This document shows, one piece after another, positions 61,581 to 64,000 of a stretch of 64,000 nucleotides of DNA (positions are counted from its first letter, which is position 1; the number at the start of each line of letters is the position of its first letter). This DNA comes from Roseomonas sp. (lineage in GTDB: Bacteria; Pseudomonadota; Alphaproteobacteria; Acetobacterales; Acetobacteraceae): assembly GCA_020249265.1 (NCBI GenBank), contig JADCGA010000020.1, positions 1 to 64,000 of the forward strand, given 5' to 3'. The translations under genes and the position numbers were made by a program. A model generated the notes under the pieces. It was given only the letters and a program-made list of their open reading frames with translations. It had not been told where the DNA came from and searched no databases.

Positions 61581-62513
61581 TCAATCCGCCCGCGGATGCG
61601 CCTTCCGCCAGGTCTCCAGCAGCGCCGCCGCATCCACCGCCGTATAGCGCTGCGTGGTGGAAAGGCTGGCATGGCCGAGCAATTCCTGAATGGCGCGCAA
61701 ATCAGCCCCGCCGCCCAGCAAATGCGTCGCGAAGGAATGCCGGAGCGCATGCGGGCTGGCATGTTCCGGCAAGCCAGCAAGCCGGCGAAAATCGCGTAGC
61801 CTTTTTTGTGCCACCGCCGGATCAAGCCGCCCGCCGCGCGCCCCGATGAACAAGGGTTCATCCGCCGCGCCGCTGCCGCGTTCGGCCAGATAGGCCGCCA
61901 TGGCATCGCGGATCACCGGCAATATCGGCACCAGCCTTTCCTTATTACCTTTGCCAACGACGCGAAGCGCAGCGTCAGACCCCGTGCGCGGTGCATCGCC
62001 CAAATTCAGCGCCAAAGCTTCCCCCAGTCTCAGCCCGGCGCCGTAAAGCAGCGTGAACAAAGCGCGGTCGCGTGCCGCTTGCAGGCGCGGGTTTTCATGC
62101 CGCCCCAGCGCATAGACATCGGGGATTTCTTCCGCCGCAGCGCGTGCTTCCTTGACGCTGAGCGCACGCGGCAAAGGCACTTTGGCACGCGGCGCACGCA
62201 GCCCGGCAAGTGCGACTGGCGCCATGCCCTGATGGCGCTGCAAATAGCGCAGGAAACTCCGTATAGCGGCCAGCTTGCGGGCGCGGGTCGCACCCGCATC
62301 ACCTTCCATGGCGCGGGCGGACAGAAAGGCGCGCAAATCCGCCGGCCGCAGCGTGCCAAGCGCTGCCAAATCAGGCTCGGCACCCAGATGCATTGTCAGA
62401 AAGCCAAGAAATTGCGCCACATCGCGCCCATAGGCTTCAATGCTATGCGCACTCGCGCGCCGTTCCTGGGCGAACCAGCCAAGCCAGGCGGAGGCAGCCT
62501 CGGCGCCGGTCAT
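61581..62513 (-). CDS. xerC: Tyrosine recombinase XerC
   Basis: 310 residues. Site-specific recombinase resolving chromosome dimers at dif with XerD. N-terminal SAM-like domain (SAWLGWFAQERRASAHSIEAYGRDVAQFLGFL) and catalytic domain with Arg in YGAGLRLGEAL, Lys in VVGKGNKERLVPI, His and Arg in SPHALRHSFATHLLGGGADLRAIQELLGHASL, and the nucleophile Tyr in TTQRYTAVD. ATG 62513 is one base after the DUF484 stop; the longer frame is antisense overlap. Part of the fsa-DUF484-xerC run. Confidence 0.93.
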   Translation of the reverse strand: MTGAEAASAWLGWFAQERRASAHSIEAYGRDVAQFLGFLTMHLGAEPDLAALGTLRPADLRAFLSARAMEGDAGATRARKLAAIRSFLRYLQRHQGMAPVALAGLRAPRAKVPLPRALSVKEARAAAEEIPDVYALGRHENPRLQAARDRALFTLLYGAGLRLGEALALNLGDAPRTGSDAALRVVGKGNKERLVPILPVIRDAMAAYLAERGSGAADEPLFIGARGGRLDPAVAQKRLRDFRRLAGLPEHASPHALRHSFATHLLGGGADLRAIQELLGHASLSTTQRYTAVDAAALLETWRKAHPRAD

Positions 62514-62514
62514 G

Positions 62515-63198
62515 CTACCTTGAAATCGCCGCCGCCACAGCGCGGCCCAGGAACACAAGGGGTTCAGTGCCGTGCCGTGCGGGCAGGGCGCTGGCATCCC
62601 GCGCGCCCAGCGCCAGCAGCATCAGCGGTTGCTGCGCCACCACCACGCGTATCAGCGCATCGCGCGCAATCAGCCCGCCCGCTTCGCCATGCAGCGCATC
62701 GGCGTCTTCGGGCTTGTCGCGCACCAGCACATCGCGCCCGCGCCCGAGCAATTTCTCCACCATGCCGCGCGGCAGGGGCCGCTGTTCCGGGCGCATCCAA
62801 AGCTGGCCGGGATTATCCGGTGGCTCCACACAAAGTGTGCAGCTCTCAAGCCCCAGTAGATTGGGCCATTCCTGCGCCACGGTTTCCGGCGCATCATCCG
62901 AACGCATCAGCGCCAGTACCGCCAGGCGAACGCGCGATACCAGCCCAAGCCCCGCGCGTTCCGCATCCAAAGCCAGGCGCAATTCAGCATCCAGCGCGGA
63001 TGCGCGTTCGCGTTCCGCGCCCAGCATCGCCGCCATGTGATCGGTCAGCCCATCGCCATGCACGCGCCGCGGCGGCGCCAGCGCGCGATAAAGTTCCGGC
63101 CGCGCTGCCAAAAATCCAGGATTGGCGCGCAAGAAAGCCTCCACCTCCTCAGCCGAGGGCCCGTTCGGGGCCTTCCCGCCTGAGGACGGGGTACTCAC
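62515..63198 (-). CDS. DUF484 family protein
   Basis: 227 residues starting at GTG 63198, which overlaps the fsa stop by 4 bases (GTGA). The longer frame would start at TTG inside fsa. It has [24 protein letters not shown], the typical DUF484 opening, then a helical segment and a GAF-like domain ([26 protein letters not shown] ... [14 protein letters not shown]). DUF484 genes commonly precede xerC, and a functional link with chromosome-dimer resolution is suspected but unproven. Confidence 0.9.
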   Translation of the reverse strand: MSTPSSGGKAPNGPSAEEVEAFLRANPGFLAARPELYRALAPPRRVHGDGLTDHMAAMLGAERERASALDAELRLALDAERAGLGLVSRVRLAVLALMRSDDAPETVAQEWPNLLGLESCTLCVEPPDNPGQLWMRPEQRPLPRGMVEKLLGRGRDVLVRDKPEDADALHGEAGGLIARDALIRVVVAQQPLMLLALGARDASALPARHGTEPLVFLGRAVAAAISR

Positions 63199-63851
63199 AG
63201 GATGCTTTGTCCCGTCTTTTTCCAATCCGCCAGAAACGCCTCCAGGCCGCGATCAGTGAGCGGATGCTTCAGCAATTGGCGGATCACGGCGGGTGGCAGG
63301 GTCGCCACATGCGCGCCCATCTTGGCGCTTTCCACCAGATGGATCGGGTGGCGGATGGAAGCCACCAAAACCTCGGTACGAAGCGCGGGGTAATTGCGGT
63401 ATATCTGCACAATGTCCGCAATCAGCCGCATGCCATCGGTCGCAATATCATCAAGCCGCCCGACAAAGGGGGAAATGAAGGCGGCACCCGCCTTGGCGGC
63501 CAGCAGCGCCTGGGCTGCGGAAAAACAGAGCGTGACGTTCACCAAAGTCCCTTCGGAAGCGAGCGTCCGGCAGGCGATCAGCCCGGCTTCGGTCAGTGGG
63601 ACCTTCACCGCCACATTCGGCGCAATGCCACGCAGGAAGCGCCCTTCGGCCAGCATGCCGGCGGCGTCGGTCGCGGTCACTTCAGCGCTGACAGGGCCTG
63701 GGGTGATGGCGCAGATTTCCGCAATCACCTGCTTCATGTCGCGTCCAGATTTGGCGATCAGCGATGGATTGGTGGTCACACCATCCACCATGCCCAATTC
63801 GGCAAGGGCGCGGATTTCGGCAACTTCGGCGGTATCAACGAAAAACTTCAT
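63195..63851 (-). CDS. fsa: Fructose-6-phosphate aldolase/transaldolase-like protein
   Basis: 218 residues, TIM barrel. [39 protein letters not shown] is the canonical start of TalC/FSA, and Lys83 in [12 protein letters not shown] is the Schiff-base residue. The later [27 protein letters not shown] matches as well. The short length distinguishes it from classical TalA/B. The real function may be a transaldolase in the pentose phosphate pathway. ATG 63851 is chosen; the longer frame adds an unrelated 35-residue leader. First gene of the DUF484-xerC run. Confidence 0.93.
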   Translation of the reverse strand: MKFFVDTAEVAEIRALAELGMVDGVTTNPSLIAKSGRDMKQVIAEICAITPGPVSAEVTATDAAGMLAEGRFLRGIAPNVAVKVPLTEAGLIACRTLASEGTLVNVTLCFSAAQALLAAKAGAAFISPFVGRLDDIATDGMRLIADIVQIYRNYPALRTEVLVASIRHPIHLVESAKMGAHVATLPPAVIRQLLKHPLTDRGLEAFLADWKKTGQSIL

Positions 63852-64000
63852 GAATTCCAATCCTGCAGGGCGAAAGACAAGGCTTTGGCGGGGAATGGCG
63901 CTGCGCGACGCAAAGCGCAAGCCTTCCCGTCGCGAATGGGCTATTTCATAGACCATGCCGGCCCCTTCGCGAAAGCAGTCCCTTTTGCCTGAAACAATTT

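Noticed and set aside
61806-63992. 728-codon open frame on the plus strand
   Set aside because: It is antisense to xerC, DUF484 and fsa, all with clear families. High GC makes antisense frames stay open. Its Pro/Arg/His-rich translation has no domain pattern.
1-64000. tRNA, rRNA or CRISPR arrays
   Set aside because: I looked for T-loop-like GGTTCGAATCC segments, rRNA landmarks and regularly spaced direct repeats and found none. A covariance-model scan would be needed to exclude small RNAs.

Overview
The window reads as chromosomal DNA of a GC-rich alphaproteobacterium, most likely a Roseomonas-like member of the Acetobacteraceae. This is an inference from gene content. The pointers are seven intact Bug-family (TctC) substrate-binding proteins plus one decayed copy, an imuA-imuB-dnaE2 mutagenesis cassette under a direct-repeat GTTC-N7-GTTC LexA box of alphaproteobacterial type, a DUF2842 protein, a fsa-DUF484-xerC operon and short palindromic intergenic elements. 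I see no rRNA, tRNA or CRISPR array. The extreme left edge is the 3' end of an IS3-family transposase.

Layout. 0-2 kb: transposase remnant, a membrane protein of unknown function between two diverged copies of an approximately 95-bp repeat, and an MlaC-like lipid carrier. 2-10 kb: DUF2842, apt, a hybrid kinase with a LOV blue-light domain, a DUF1194 protein, a DegT aminotransferase with a DUF4214 protein, tadA, and an overlapping run of C26 amidotransferase, RluB-type pseudouridine synthase and rsmD. 10-16 kb: three Bug proteins, a dienelactone hydrolase, a BOF protein, and an amidase with its AtzG-like small partner. 16.5-22 kb: SOS box and imuA-imuB-dnaE2. 22-29 kb: a sugar/alcohol oxidation block (SDR, GMC dehydrogenase with subunit 3, aldo/keto reductase) flanked by Bug genes, then a Bug pseudogene. 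29-38 kb: upp, a nucleotide-sugar dehydrogenase, and a hydantoin/carbamoyl-amide block (two N-carbamoyl-D-amino-acid-hydrolase paralogues, Bug, GlcG/HbpS-like protein, hydantoinase-like amidohydrolase). 37-41 kb: a LysR regulator divergent from prpD-prpC. 41-44 kb: histone H1-like Lys/Ala repeat protein, GNAT, comM. 44-51.5 kb: M19 dipeptidase, HDAC-like amidohydrolase, M20 deacylase, M20 carbamoylase, MlrC peptidase, sugar kinase. 51.5-57 kb: FAD dehydrogenase, SDR, CitE-like lyase, family III CoA-transferase, Bug. 57-61 kb: an HpaB/AbfD-family flavoprotein divergent from a TetR regulator across a nearly symmetric promoter-operator, followed by an NtaA/DszA-type monooxygenase. 61-64 kb: dapB, xerC, DUF484, fsa.

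Taken together this is mostly accessory catabolism: capture of organic acids and amides by periplasmic binding proteins, opening of cyclic amides and hydrolysis of carbamoyl, acyl and peptide bonds, CoA activation and C-C cleavage, and flavin-dependent oxidation. Housekeeping genes are interspersed. The most distinctive items are the LOV hybrid kinase overlapping apt, the flavoprotein that resembles 4-hydroxybutyryl-CoA dehydratase but lacks two iron-sulphur ligands and sits behind a compact divergent operator, the clustered D- and L-type carbamoyl hydrolases, and the many orphan Bug proteins. I did not find a clearly unprecedented defence or mobile system. All calls come from reading the sequence; no database search was run.
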